Assembly: GCA_011523635.1 (NCBI GenBank) | Contig: WTGI01000051.1 | Span: forward strand, 1 to 53,860 | Source of the DNA: Acidimicrobiia bacterium | Lineage (GTDB): Bacteria; Actinomycetota; Acidimicrobiia; Spongiisociales; Spongiisociaceae | Direction of reading: 5' to 3' | Length of the DNA: 53,860 nucleotides | Part shown: one piece after another, positions 33,012 through 41,218 of the stretch | Layout: each line of letters starts with the position of its first letter | Numbering within the stretch: position 1 is the first letter of the stretch | The notes under the pieces: generated by a model | Databases searched by the model: none | Told to the model about the DNA's origin: nothing | The model's input: only the letters and a program-made list of their open reading frames with translations | Made by a program: the position numbers and the translations under genes

Positions 33012-34324
33012 AGCGCGGCTGGGGGCGGGCGCGACGGGCGACTATCGGCCTGGTGCTGGCCGGACTGGTTGCCGGGTGCTCGACCCCCCCGCCTGCAGTG
33101 GGGCCGGATACTCCGTCTCCTTCCGGCTCCGAGCCGGCCGTTCCATCCACCCGACCTGCGGACCCCGAGCCGGTTCCTGTCTCATCTCCGCCTTCTACTT
33201 CGGCCGCTCCGGCCGCCGCTGAACCGGTCGTAGCGGAGGAGCAACCGCCGGCACCCGAACCGGTTGCCGAGGAGTTGGAGGTTGTCGAATCCGAGCCCGT
33301 CACCGAGGACGCGTTGGTCCCGCTGGAACCGGAGACCGGCGGGGAGGTCCAGGCGACGCCTGAGGAGACCGGGCCCGTTACCGAGGACGAACCCGCGCCC
33401 GCGGCCGTGGAGGTTTCTGAGCCCGAGGATCCGGCGCCAACGCCGACCGGTACGACCATCGAGTTCCCCCCCGGCGTCAACCTGATCACCATCTCCGGTA
33501 CGGTCGCGCCCGGCGACCGCCAGGCATACGTGATCGATGCGCTGGCCGACGTCCAGTACACGTTCACGCTCGGGGCGCCCGACGGCGTGTGGCTGGACGC
33601 CGGGCTGGGTGGGGAATTTGCCGGCCTGCCCGGAGAGAGGCCGAGACGGGCATCTCTTGTCCTGCCGGCGAACGCGACCTGGCTGCTGGAGGTGGTCTCG
33701 ACCGCCGAGCAGCCTGCCCAGTACGAGATCACCGCCACGATCCGCGCCCTCGACCTCGGTCCGCCCTCCGGTCCGGTGGTCTACCTGACCTTCGACGACG
33801 GTCCCCATCCGGTGCACACCGCCGAGGTGCTCGACCTGCTGCGGCGATACGGGGCACGAGCCACCTTCTTCGTGGTCGGGTCGATGGTCGAGCGCTTCCC
33901 CCACCTGCTGAACAGGATCCTGCTCGAGGGCCACACGGTGGCCAACCACACCTGGTACCACGAGAACCTGACGAAGCTTTCGGGCGAGGCCATAGACCGG
34001 ACCCTCGAACGGACCCAGGAGCTCCTCGGCGCCAACGCCACCGCGTGCATGCGCCCTCCCTACGGGGCGCTTGACGATCTCGCCCGCCAGAGAGCCGAGG
34101 AGCACGGCCTGGATGTGATCATGTGGAGCGCCAGCGCCAACGACTGGCTCGACCTGACCCCGGAGAGGATCGCCGAACGCATCGTGGCGGGTTCGGTGGA
34201 CGGCGGGATAATTCTCATGCACGACGGGGGCGGCGACCGTTCCCGCACCGTGCAGGGACTGGACCTGGCCTTCCAGCAGATGTCGGATCAAGGCATGCGC
34301 TTCGAGCCCATCTGCACCCGGTGA
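33008..34324 (+). CDS. Lipoprotein polysaccharide deacetylase with Pro/Glu-rich stalk
   Basis: 438 residues. A signal peptide ends in the lipobox LVAGC (Cys24), so the protein is probably lipid-anchored outside the membrane. Residues about 25-155 are a low-complexity region rich in Pro, Glu, Ala and Val that looks like a wall-spanning linker. A beta-rich segment about 155-255 resembles a pre-peptidase or carbohydrate-binding region. The NodB domain begins near 257 with TFDDGPHP; the metal site continues in NHTWYH, RPPYGA is present, and the end carries ILMHDGGG. It would deacetylate peptidoglycan or another N-acetylated glycan. It is coupled to the quinone oxidoreductase gene, an odd pairing. 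Confidence 0.92.
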   Translation: MKRGWGRARRATIGLVLAGLVAGCSTPPPAVGPDTPSPSGSEPAVPSTRPADPEPVPVSSPPSTSAAPAAAEPVVAEEQPPAPEPVAEELEVVESEPVTEDALVPLEPETGGEVQATPEETGPVTEDEPAPAAVEVSEPEDPAPTPTGTTIEFPPGVNLITISGTVAPGDRQAYVIDALADVQYTFTLGAPDGVWLDAGLGGEFAGLPGERPRRASLVLPANATWLLEVVSTAEQPAQYEITATIRALDLGPPSGPVVYLTFDDGPHPVHTAEVLDLLRRYGARATFFVVGSMVERFPHLLNRILLEGHTVANHTWYHENLTKLSGEAIDRTLERTQELLGANATACMRPPYGALDDLARQRAEEHGLDVIMWSASANDWLDLTPERIAERIVAGSVDGGIILMHDGGGDRSRTVQGLDLAFQQMSDQGMRFEPICTR

Positions 34325-34333
34325 TCGATCCTT

Positions 34334-35455
34334 CTAGCTCGCCGCAGCTACCAGCAGGGGGATCCTGACCTCGCGGGGGTCCAGGCCGCCGTGATACCCC
34401 ACCATGCGCCTGTCCATGTGACCGGGAAGCAATACCCGGCCGGCGTCCGCCAGGAAGGCACCGTCCGGTCTCGGGCCCAGGGCGGATTCCTCCGCAGGAG
34501 TACCGGACTGTCCCCACCACGACTCGATCTGCCTATACGGGTACCAGGTCGCCGGTACCTCGGTTCCCAGGGCTGCGATCCGATCGGAGGGGCCCCGGAC
34601 GTAGAGGGAGCGGGGATCGCCGTAAAGCACCAGGTCAGGATGATGACGCCTCCGGATCCGGTGCTTGCCGGCATTCTCGATGGAGACCAGCCCGTGATCC
34701 GCAGTTCCCACCATCCCGACATGGGCAGGGAGCAGGGCGGAGAGGTGATCCCAGGCGGCGGATATCCCGGAGAGTGCCTGAGCGTAGGCCGGGCTACCGA
34801 AACCGTGCACGTGGGCGGAGATGTCCACGTCCGGGAAGTAGGCGAACACCAGGCGCCCGGGCACCCGGGCCAGGTCCACCACCGCCCGGACGAAATCGAT
34901 CATGCCGTCCACTCCTTCGAAGCGGCAACCCCGGTACAGGACACGGGTAAGGGGAGTGTCCGAGTAGCCGCGTGGTTGCACGGTGATGGGCTCGATGCCT
35001 GCGGACACTAGGCGTTCCCACAGGTTGGGGCTCGGAATCATGGGGCGCCGGTCCGGGATGGGGCGGCCGGTGCTGTCCACCCACCGGAGCACGTTGACCG
35101 GATGGGGGTGCCCTTCCAGCAGCATGAAGTGCCCGATCACGCCGTGCCGGCTCGGAGGGAGCCCGCTCGCCACCGTGGCGAGGCTGACCGTGGTGGTGGT
35201 AGGGAAGGGGGCGTCGAGCGTGCCCTGCCGGGCTGCCGCCAGGGACGAGGCCATGCGGTGGTCTAGCTGGTGGTCTCCGAGCCCGTCGATCATCAGTAGC
35301 ACGTAGCTGGCCGCTTCGGGGATCCGGACGGACAGGTCGGGATGGAGCCGGGCGGAGATCGCCGACCCGGTCAGCCGCCACTCCAACTCGGCGACGAGGT
35401 TGGGCAGGGATCCTCCGGCGTAGTCCGGGATCCGGAGCGGGGCGGTCTCGGTCAC
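34334..35455 (-). CDS. Alkaline-phosphatase-superfamily phosphodiesterase/nucleotide pyrophosphatase
   Basis: 373 residues. The metal ligand Asp is in LLMIDGLGDHQL near residue 55. The nucleophilic threonine region is FPTTTTVSLATVASGLPPSRHG, further ligands are in DVDISAHVHG and GTADHGLV, and a late histidine is in GYHGG. This is the pattern of type I phosphodiesterase/nucleotide pyrophosphatases. No signal peptide is evident. The start is GTG at 35455, overlapping the stop of the small membrane-protein gene by GTGA, which indicates coupling. Substrate unknown. Confidence 0.9.
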   Translation of the reverse strand: MTETAPLRIPDYAGGSLPNLVAELEWRLTGSAISARLHPDLSVRIPEAASYVLLMIDGLGDHQLDHRMASSLAAARQGTLDAPFPTTTTVSLATVASGLPPSRHGVIGHFMLLEGHPHPVNVLRWVDSTGRPIPDRRPMIPSPNLWERLVSAGIEPITVQPRGYSDTPLTRVLYRGCRFEGVDGMIDFVRAVVDLARVPGRLVFAYFPDVDISAHVHGFGSPAYAQALSGISAAWDHLSALLPAHVGMVGTADHGLVSIENAGKHRIRRRHHPDLVLYGDPRSLYVRGPSDRIAALGTEVPATWYPYRQIESWWGQSGTPAEESALGPRPDGAFLADAGRVLLPGHMDRRMVGYHGGLDPREVRIPLLVAAAS

Positions 35456-35871
35456 CCCCGAACGTTACGCCAGAGGTGGGCACCCTCCACTGCGAACAGG
35501 ATCGGTAGCGAGGTGTTTATGGCGTACCAGACCAGCCCGACCTCGCCTTGCTCGGCGAACACGGCGACCCAGTTGGGCGCGAACGCCAGCGTCAAAGCGA
35601 CCGCGGCATAGAACTTGACGCTCGCTCCCACCCACCGGCGGAGGTCGGGCGATGCCTCGGCATCGAGCCGCCGCTTCTCGCGGTAGGTGGTGTACAGCAT
35701 GGCAGCCAATCCCAGGGCGAGGAACCAGTTGATCACATGCCAAACTGCGGCCGCGCCACTGGCGGCCGTGCCGTCGGGCTCGTATCCGTATGCCGGGTAA
35801 ATCACGGCCTGTGCCGCGGTCACCAGGGCGACCAGTGTCAGGTAGATACCGATGACTCGATCGGTTTGCAC
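35452..35871 (-). CDS. Small four-helix membrane protein of unknown function
   Basis: 139 residues with four predicted hydrophobic segments (about 6-25, 44-61, 88-105 and 113-130). No family is recognised. The start is GTG at 35871 with a very good Shine-Dalgarno, AAGGAGG, five bases upstream. It is coupled to the downstream phosphodiesterase gene and divergent from the nuo operon. Confidence 0.78.
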   Translation of the reverse strand: MQTDRVIGIYLTLVALVTAAQAVIYPAYGYEPDGTAASGAAAVWHVINWFLALGLAAMLYTTYREKRRLDAEASPDLRRWVGASVKFYAAVALTLAFAPNWVAVFAEQGEVGLVWYAINTSLPILFAVEGAHLWRNVRG

Positions 35872-36027
35872 TCGGGCCTCCTTCTTTCAATGGCCGGGAA
35901 AGGAGAACGGTGCTCGGCACCGCCATATTGCCGTGTAGCCAATCTTAGGTTTCCCGGCCGGCGCGGTAGATCGGCGTTGCAGGCAGGCCACGAGCCGGGT
36001 GGAATTCAATCGACGGGGCCATGGGCG

Positions 36028-36049
36028 TATACTCGGACGGCCTCCGAGT
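36028..36049 (+). promoter_or_regulatory. -10-like TATACT overlapping an operator-like palindrome ahead of nuoA
   Basis: TATACT (36028-36033) overlaps the left arm of a perfect inverted repeat, ACTCGGA (36031-36037) and TCCGAGT (36043-36049), separated by five bases. A further ACTCGGAGT occurs at 36073-36081. No good -35 box is seen. A repressor or regulator bound here would cover the likely transcription start of the nuo operon, leaving a leader of about 105 bases. Confidence 0.45.
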
Positions 36050-36145
36050 GGGTGACGGCTTGGCCTTCCTTAACTCGGAGTACGAGGGCGATACCGGACC
36101 CCAACTGGCCGGAACAGGGCGACCAAGGCGACGGGTGGAACTACC

Positions 36146-36511
36146 GTGAGCGAATACTTCCAGGACTACGTCGCGGTGGCCGCCTTCGCCGCATTCGGTG
36201 TCCTGCTGGTGGCCCTCACGTTGGGGATCACCTACCTGGTCAGGCCCTCCAATCCCACCCGAGAAAAGGTCGCCACCTACGAGTGCGGGGTCGACGCAGT
36301 CGGGGAGGGTTGGAACCAGACCTTCGTCCGTTACTACATCTTCGGCCTGCTGTTCGTGGTATTCGACGTGGAGGCGGTCTTCATCTTCCCGTGGGCGGTG
36401 GTGTCCGAGGACCTCGGCCTGCCGGGGGTGATAGCCATCGTCGTCTTCATCCTGACGCTCCTCGAAGGACTCCTGTACGCGGTGCGCAAAGGGGTGCTCC
36501 GGTGGGAGTAG
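36146..36511 (+). CDS. nuoA: NADH-quinone oxidoreductase subunit A
   Basis: 121 residues with three transmembrane helices. The conserved [20 protein letters not shown] loop and [13 protein letters not shown] helix are diagnostic of NuoA. It belongs to the membrane arm of complex I near the quinone site. It starts with GTG at 36146 after GGTGGA and is the first gene of the nuo operon. It ends with TAG at 36511, showing that TAG is a normal stop in this genome. Confidence 0.96.
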   Translation: MSEYFQDYVAVAAFAAFGVLLVALTLGITYLVRPSNPTREKVATYECGVDAVGEGWNQTFVRYYIFGLLFVVFDVEAVFIFPWAVVSEDLGLPGVIAIVVFILTLLEGLLYAVRKGVLRWE

Positions 36512-37002
36512 TCGCCGATCGCTTCGGGGGCCTGAAGCCGGTTTCGTGGCTGCTCAACTGGTCCCGCCGCTACTCCCTCTGGCTGTTCCAGTTCGGCCTG
36601 GCCTGCTGCGCCATCGAGATGATGGCCGCCTCCGGACCACGCTACGACTTCATGCGCTTCGGGATCATCCCCCTGCCGGCCTCGCCTCGGCAGGCCGACC
36701 TGATGGTGGTGGCCGGGACGGTGACCGACAAGATGGCCCCGGCCATCAAACGCCTCTACGAGCAGATGCCCGAGCCCAAGTACGTGATATCGATGGGATC
36801 GTGCTCCAACTGCGGCGGCCCCTACTGGGACTCCTACTCGGTCACCAAGGGGGTGGATCAGATCATCCCGGTGGACGTGTATGTGCCCGGGTGCCCGCCA
36901 CGGCCGGAGGCCCTGATGGACGGGATCGTCCTCCTGCAGAAGAAGATCAAGGACGAGGACGTGCGCGACAAGTGGAAGCAGCGTGACCGCCAGCCCGTCT
37001 GA
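36502..37002 (+). CDS. nuoB: NADH-quinone oxidoreductase subunit B
   Basis: 166 residues. The N2 iron-sulfur ligands are present: adjacent cysteines in LACCAIEMM, Cys in [12 protein letters not shown] and Cys in [10 protein letters not shown]. It passes electrons from the cluster to quinone. GTG at 36502 is used as start; it overlaps the nuoA end by ten bases and a longer upstream frame is only nuoA shadow. The 3' end overlaps nuoC. Confidence 0.95.
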   Translation: MGVVADRFGGLKPVSWLLNWSRRYSLWLFQFGLACCAIEMMAASGPRYDFMRFGIIPLPASPRQADLMVVAGTVTDKMAPAIKRLYEQMPEPKYVISMGSCSNCGGPYWDSYSVTKGVDQIIPVDVYVPGCPPRPEALMDGIVLLQKKIKDEDVRDKWKQRDRQPV

Positions 37003-37582
37003 GAGCACCGTCTCCGAGACAGCCTCCGCGCTTGAGGAGTTCGCCGAGCGGGTGGCCGCAGCCGTGGGCGGCCGGGCCGAGGTGGCCCACGGAACCGTCA
37101 AGGTGCGGGTGGCGCCCTCGGCCTGGAAGGAGGCGCTTACCGTCGCCTCCGGCGACCTGGGTCTGGTGTTCCTGTCCTGGCTGTCCGCCATCGATTGGAC
37201 CAACGAGGTGGCGGTGGGGGATGAGCCCGACGAACCGGTCGATGAGCGCTACGAACTGCTGTGCGCGGTCTCGGACCTGTCGGACGGCAACCTGGCCATA
37301 ATCTCGACCGACCTCGACCACGAGTCCCCGTCTATAGCGAGCGTGGCCGATATCTATCCGGGAGCCAACTGGCACGAGCGGGAGGCCGCCGAGATGTTCG
37401 GCATCGACTTCGCCGGCCATCCGGACCTCACCAAGCTCTACCTGCCCGACTCCTTCGAGGGCTACCCGCTCCGCAAGGACTTCCCGCTGCTGAGCCGGGA
37501 GGTGAAGCCCTGGCCCGGCAAGGTCGATGTCGAGGACATGCCCGAGAACGGCAGCCCGTCAACCGAGAACCCCGGTTCCTGA
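36983..37582 (+). CDS. nuoC: NADH-quinone oxidoreductase subunit C
   Basis: 199 residues, the separate (unfused) 30-kDa-type subunit. The signature is [20 protein letters not shown], followed by [18 protein letters not shown]. It forms part of the hydrophilic connecting module with NuoB, D and I. The start is GTG at 36983 within the nuoB end. The stop overlaps the nuoD ATG (TGATG). Confidence 0.95.
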   Translation: MTASPSESTVSETASALEEFAERVAAAVGGRAEVAHGTVKVRVAPSAWKEALTVASGDLGLVFLSWLSAIDWTNEVAVGDEPDEPVDERYELLCAVSDLSDGNLAIISTDLDHESPSIASVADIYPGANWHEREAAEMFGIDFAGHPDLTKLYLPDSFEGYPLRKDFPLLSREVKPWPGKVDVEDMPENGSPSTENPGS

Positions 37583-38766
37583 TGCAAGGTACTTTCGCCC
37601 ATCACCTGTCGGAGGCGGCCGTCTCGGTCGAGCTGGAGACCGAGGGCATGACCCTCAACATCGGTCCCCAGCATCCCTCCACCCACGGCGTGCTGCGCCT
37701 GGTAGCGACCGTCGACGGCGAGCGGGCCACCAACGTCCGCCCGGTCATCGGGTACATGCACCGGGGCTACGAGAAACTGTCGGAGGTCCGCACCTACCCC
37801 CAGATCATCACCATCATCAACCGGATCGACTGGGTTTCGGGGTTCGCCAACGAGGTCCCGTTCGTGGTGGCGGCCGAGCGCCTGATGGGTGTGGAGGCCC
37901 CGCCCCGTGCGCAGTGGATCAGGCTGGTGCTGACCGAGATGGCGCGGATCTCCTCCCACCTGGTGTTCATGGCCTCCTACCCGCTGGAACTGGGCGCCGC
38001 CACGCCGCTCTTCTTCGCCCTCCGGGAACGCGAGAGGGTGCTGGACCTGCTGGAGTCGGTCACCGGAGGCCGCTTCCACCCCAACTTCAACCGGCTCGGG
38101 GGGGTCAAGCCCGTCTACGCGGCCGGCCCGGTCACCAAGAAGGCCGGCATGGACATACCTTCCGGCTTCCTGGCCGAGACCAGGGATGCCATGACGAAGG
38201 TGCTCGCCACGTGCGACGAGATCGAGAACCTGGTGGCGGGCAACGAGGTGTTCCTGGCGCGCACCAAGGATGTCGGGGTCCTACCAGTCGACATCGCGGC
38301 CTCCTACGGGGTCTCCGGACCCAACCTGCGGGCCTCGGGCGCCGGGTTCGACCTGAGAAAGGTGTCGGACTACCTGCCCTACGCCGACTTCGACTTCGAT
38401 GTCCCGGTGGGTCGCAACGGTGACTGCTGGGACCGGTGGTGGGTGCGCCTCCAGGAGATCCGCCAGTCGGCCCGCATAATCACCCAGGCCATCGACGGCC
38501 TGCCGTCGAGCCCGCTCCAGGCCAAGGTACCCCGCATCATCAAGGTCCCGGCCGGCGAGACCTACGTGCGGGCCGAGAACCCGAAGGGCGAGATGGGTTA
38601 TCACCTGGTGTCCCTCGGTGGTCTGGGGCCCTACCGCCTCAAGATCCGCTCGGCCTCGTTCTCCAACCTCTCGATCCTGCCGTGGATCCTGGAGGAGGCT
38701 TTGGTCCCCGACTTCATCGCCATCATGGGGTCGCTCGACTTCGTTCTCGGAGACGTCGACAGATGA
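37582..38766 (+). CDS. nuoD: NADH-quinone oxidoreductase subunit D
   Basis: 394 residues of the 49-kDa subunit family. It shows NIGPQHPSTHGVLRLV at the N-terminus, with the quinone-site His region, then YMHRGYEKLSE, INRIDWVSGFANE and, near the C-terminus, GEMGYHLVSLGGLGPYRLKIR. It forms the quinone-binding cavity with NuoB and NuoH. The ATG at 37582 overlaps the nuoC stop; the frame upstream is antisense noise. It is followed directly by nuoH rather than nuoE, F, G. Confidence 0.96.
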   Translation: MQGTFAHHLSEAAVSVELETEGMTLNIGPQHPSTHGVLRLVATVDGERATNVRPVIGYMHRGYEKLSEVRTYPQIITIINRIDWVSGFANEVPFVVAAERLMGVEAPPRAQWIRLVLTEMARISSHLVFMASYPLELGAATPLFFALRERERVLDLLESVTGGRFHPNFNRLGGVKPVYAAGPVTKKAGMDIPSGFLAETRDAMTKVLATCDEIENLVAGNEVFLARTKDVGVLPVDIAASYGVSGPNLRASGAGFDLRKVSDYLPYADFDFDVPVGRNGDCWDRWWVRLQEIRQSARIITQAIDGLPSSPLQAKVPRIIKVPAGETYVRAENPKGEMGYHLVSLGGLGPYRLKIRSASFSNLSILPWILEEALVPDFIAIMGSLDFVLGDVDR

Positions 38767-39758
38767 GCCTGGAGCTGACCTTCTGGTGGTTGCTGGCCAT
38801 CAAGCTGGCGGTAGCGGCGGCGGTGGTCCCGGTGATCGGCATGGTGATCGGCTACGCCGAGATGAAGCTCTCCGCGCACATGCAGAGCCGGTTGGGTCCC
38901 TACTTCGCGGGCGGGCGGTTCGGGTAGGCCCAGCTCATCGCCGACGGGGTGAAGTTCCTCCAGAAGGAGGACATCATCCCCGAGGAGGCGGACCGCCCCG
39001 TCTTCAAGTGGGCGCCCGCCCTGGTGATGCTCGGGACGATGGCGTTGCTGGTGATCGTGCCTGTCCACCCTTCGCCCAGGTACGGGATCGTGCGCGACCT
39101 GGAGGTCGGGATCTTCTACGCCCTGGCCATCTCGTCGGTCAGCACCATCGGCGTGCTCATGGCCGGATGGTCATCGGCCAACAAGTACTCGATGATCGGA
39201 GGGCTCCGGGCCGCCGGCCAGTTGATCGCCTACGAGCTGCCGCTGGTGCTCGCCACGGTCGGGGTGGTGATCCAGGCCGGAACGATGTCGATGCAAGGCA
39301 TCGTGTCCGCGCAGGTGGCCCAAGGTTGGCCGTTCCTCCTGACCCAGTTCATCGGCTTCGCGATCTTCATGATCGCCACCCTCGCCGAGCTGACCCGCCT
39401 CCCGTTCGACATGCCGATCGCCGAGTCGGAGTTGGTGATGGGCTACGTCACCGAGTACTCGGGGTTCCGGTTCCTGTTCTTCTTCCTGGCCGAGTTCGCC
39501 AACATGTTCTCGATGTCGGTGATCGCTGCCACGCTGTTCCTGGGTGGCTACGGCTTGTGGGGCATCAACCCCGAGACCCTCTTCTCGCCGATCATCCTGT
39601 TCGCCAAGGTCGGGATTCTGATCTTCCTGATGATCTGGCTGAGGTGGACCCTTCCCAGGCTGAGGGAGGATCAGCTCCAGACCCTGGCCTGGAAGTGGTT
39701 GATTCCGATAGCGATCGTGAACATCATCGCGACCGCGGTACTGAAGGTGGTGCTATAG
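38763..39758 (+). pseudogene. nuoH: NADH-quinone oxidoreductase subunit H interrupted by an in-frame TAG at codon 55
   Basis: The frame opens at ATG 38763 (overlapping the nuoD stop, ATGA) and runs to TAG 39756-39758, 331 codons, the normal NuoH size. Codon 55 (38925-38927) is TAG. It falls in the highly conserved loop between MQSRLGPYFAGGRFG and AQLIADGVKFLQKED. The downstream part is intact: ELTRLPFDMPIAESELV with the conserved E/R region and later helices. A tryptophan codon changed by one base is the simplest ancestor. The closest restart is GTG 38949 without a clear ribosome-binding site, and it would lose the first helix and quinone-site loop. TAG ends other genes here, so codon reassignment is not supported. 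A sequencing error is possible. Confidence 0.9.
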
Positions 39759-40280
39759 ATGAAACTCCCCCGGCTGCCCTCCCTCACCAAGGTGCCCAAA
39801 CTCGGCATGCTGGCCGGCCTGCGCGTCACCTTCACCACCATGCTCCGGACCTGGGCGTTCAACCTGTCTGGCGGGCGAGTGGGCCTGCGGTCCACCGTCA
39901 ACTACCCCAAGGTCAAGGAGACCCCCGTTCCCCGGGCACGGGGGGTCATAGCCCTCGAGCAGGAAGCCTGCACGGTGTGCATGCTGTGCGCCCGGTCCTG
40001 CCCCGACTGGTGCATCTACATCGAGGGCCACAAGGAGATCAAGCCACCGACCCGTCCCGGCGGGAGGCCTCGGGCCCGGGCCACCCTGGACCGCTTCGAC
40101 ATCGACTACGCCCTCTGCATGTACTGCGGTATCTGCGTGGAGGTCTGCCCCTTCGACGCGCTGTTCTGGACTCCCGAGTACGAGTACTCGGAGTACGACA
40201 TGGGACCGATGATGCACGACATGGATCGCCTCCAGGACTGGATGGAGACGGTCCCCAAGGGCCTGGGGGCCCAATCGTGA
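39759..40280 (+). CDS. nuoI: NADH-quinone oxidoreductase subunit I
   Basis: 173 residues. Two 4Fe-4S motifs are complete: CTVCMLCARSCP and CMYCGICVEVCP, which hold clusters N6a and N6b. It links the peripheral arm chain to N2 in NuoB. The ATG follows the nuoH stop immediately, with AAGGTGG in the nuoH end serving as ribosome-binding site. Confidence 0.96.
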   Translation: MKLPRLPSLTKVPKLGMLAGLRVTFTTMLRTWAFNLSGGRVGLRSTVNYPKVKETPVPRARGVIALEQEACTVCMLCARSCPDWCIYIEGHKEIKPPTRPGGRPRARATLDRFDIDYALCMYCGICVEVCPFDALFWTPEYEYSEYDMGPMMHDMDRLQDWMETVPKGLGAQS

Positions 40281-40323
40281 CCGCGGCGCCGGTCCGTCGT
40301 AGCCAACCGGCAGGACGGATCGG

Positions 40324-40890
40324 ATGACCTTCTCCGAGTGGATCGCCGAACCCGTCAACTGGGCATTCCTGGCCATGGCGATCCCCATGGTGTTAGCTGC
40401 GCTACGGGTCGTCACCAGCCGCAACGTGGTCCACGCCGCCCTGTTCCTGGTCCTGGCCCTGGCCGCCTCGGCCGGGCTGTTCATCCTCCTGTCAGCCGAG
40501 TTCGTGGCCTGGGTGCTGGTCCTGGTCTACATCGGCGCGGTGGTGGTGCTCTTCCTGTTCGGCATCATGATCACCCGAGCCCCGATCGGCCGGGAGACCA
40601 ACCTCAGCCACGACACCCGCTGGCCTGCCGCGGTCGCCGCGCTCGGGGTGTTCGCGGTGACCTTCTGGCTCATCAACGCGGTCGCCGCGCAGATGGGCGG
40701 CTTCAGCGACCCGCTCCCTGCGGTGGGCCGGGCCACCGCCACCGGGATCCTGGGCGAAGGGTTCATCAACCGCTACCTGATCCCGTTCGAGGCGGTCGGC
40801 TTCGTCCTCCTGGCGGCCCTGATCGGAGGGATCACCCTGGCCCGCAAGGACCTCACCCCCGCCGAGGAGGAGGAGGGAGCCCGGGTATGA
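40324..40890 (+). CDS. nuoJ: NADH-quinone oxidoreductase subunit J
   Basis: 188 residues with five hydrophobic segments. The family stretch VVTSRNVVHAALFLVLALAA is followed by LSAEFVAWVLVLVYIGAVVVLFLFGIM in pieces, including the conserved YIGAVVVLFLF. It is part of the membrane arm next to NuoA and NuoK. It is 43 bases downstream of nuoI. Confidence 0.94.
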   Translation: MTFSEWIAEPVNWAFLAMAIPMVLAALRVVTSRNVVHAALFLVLALAASAGLFILLSAEFVAWVLVLVYIGAVVVLFLFGIMITRAPIGRETNLSHDTRWPAAVAALGVFAVTFWLINAVAAQMGGFSDPLPAVGRATATGILGEGFINRYLIPFEAVGFVLLAALIGGITLARKDLTPAEEEEGARV

Positions 40891-40912
40891 CCCCGATCCG
40901 CCGGAGCCCGGC

Positions 40913-41218
40913 ATGGTCCTGACCCAGTTCCTGATCCTGGGGGCGCTCCTGTTCTCCATCGGGGTGTACGGCCTGCTGTCGCGCCGCAACGCCGTCACGG
41001 TCCTACTGGCGGTCGAACTCATGCTGGCCGCGGTGAACATCAACCTGATCGCGTTCGAGGCGTTCTGGAACACGGCTGCCGCCCACGGCCAGATCTTCGC
41101 CATCTTCGTCATCACCATCGCCGCCGCCGAGGTCGGGATCGGCCTGGCCATCATCCTCCTGGTGTTCCGTAACCGCGCCTCGGGCAACATCGACCAGTTG
41201 GACCTGATGCGATGGTGA
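40913..41218 (+). CDS. nuoK: NADH-quinone oxidoreductase subunit K
   Basis: 101 residues and three helices. The conserved glutamates lie in LLAVELMLAAVNINL and AAAEVGIGLAIIL, both required for proton translocation in the family. Its end overlaps the nuoL start by seven bases. Confidence 0.95.
   Translation: MVLTQFLILGALLFSIGVYGLLSRRNAVTVLLAVELMLAAVNINLIAFEAFWNTAAAHGQIFAIFVITIAAAEVGIGLAIILLVFRNRASGNIDQLDLMRW

Noticed and set aside
37261-37581. Longer start for nuoD
   Set aside because: This part of the frame overlaps nuoC, which is clearly coded in another frame; nuoD similarity begins at 37582.
38763-39758. Reassignment of TAG to an amino acid to explain nuoH
   Set aside because: TAG terminates nuoA and nuoH normally, and no release-factor or tRNA evidence is in the window.
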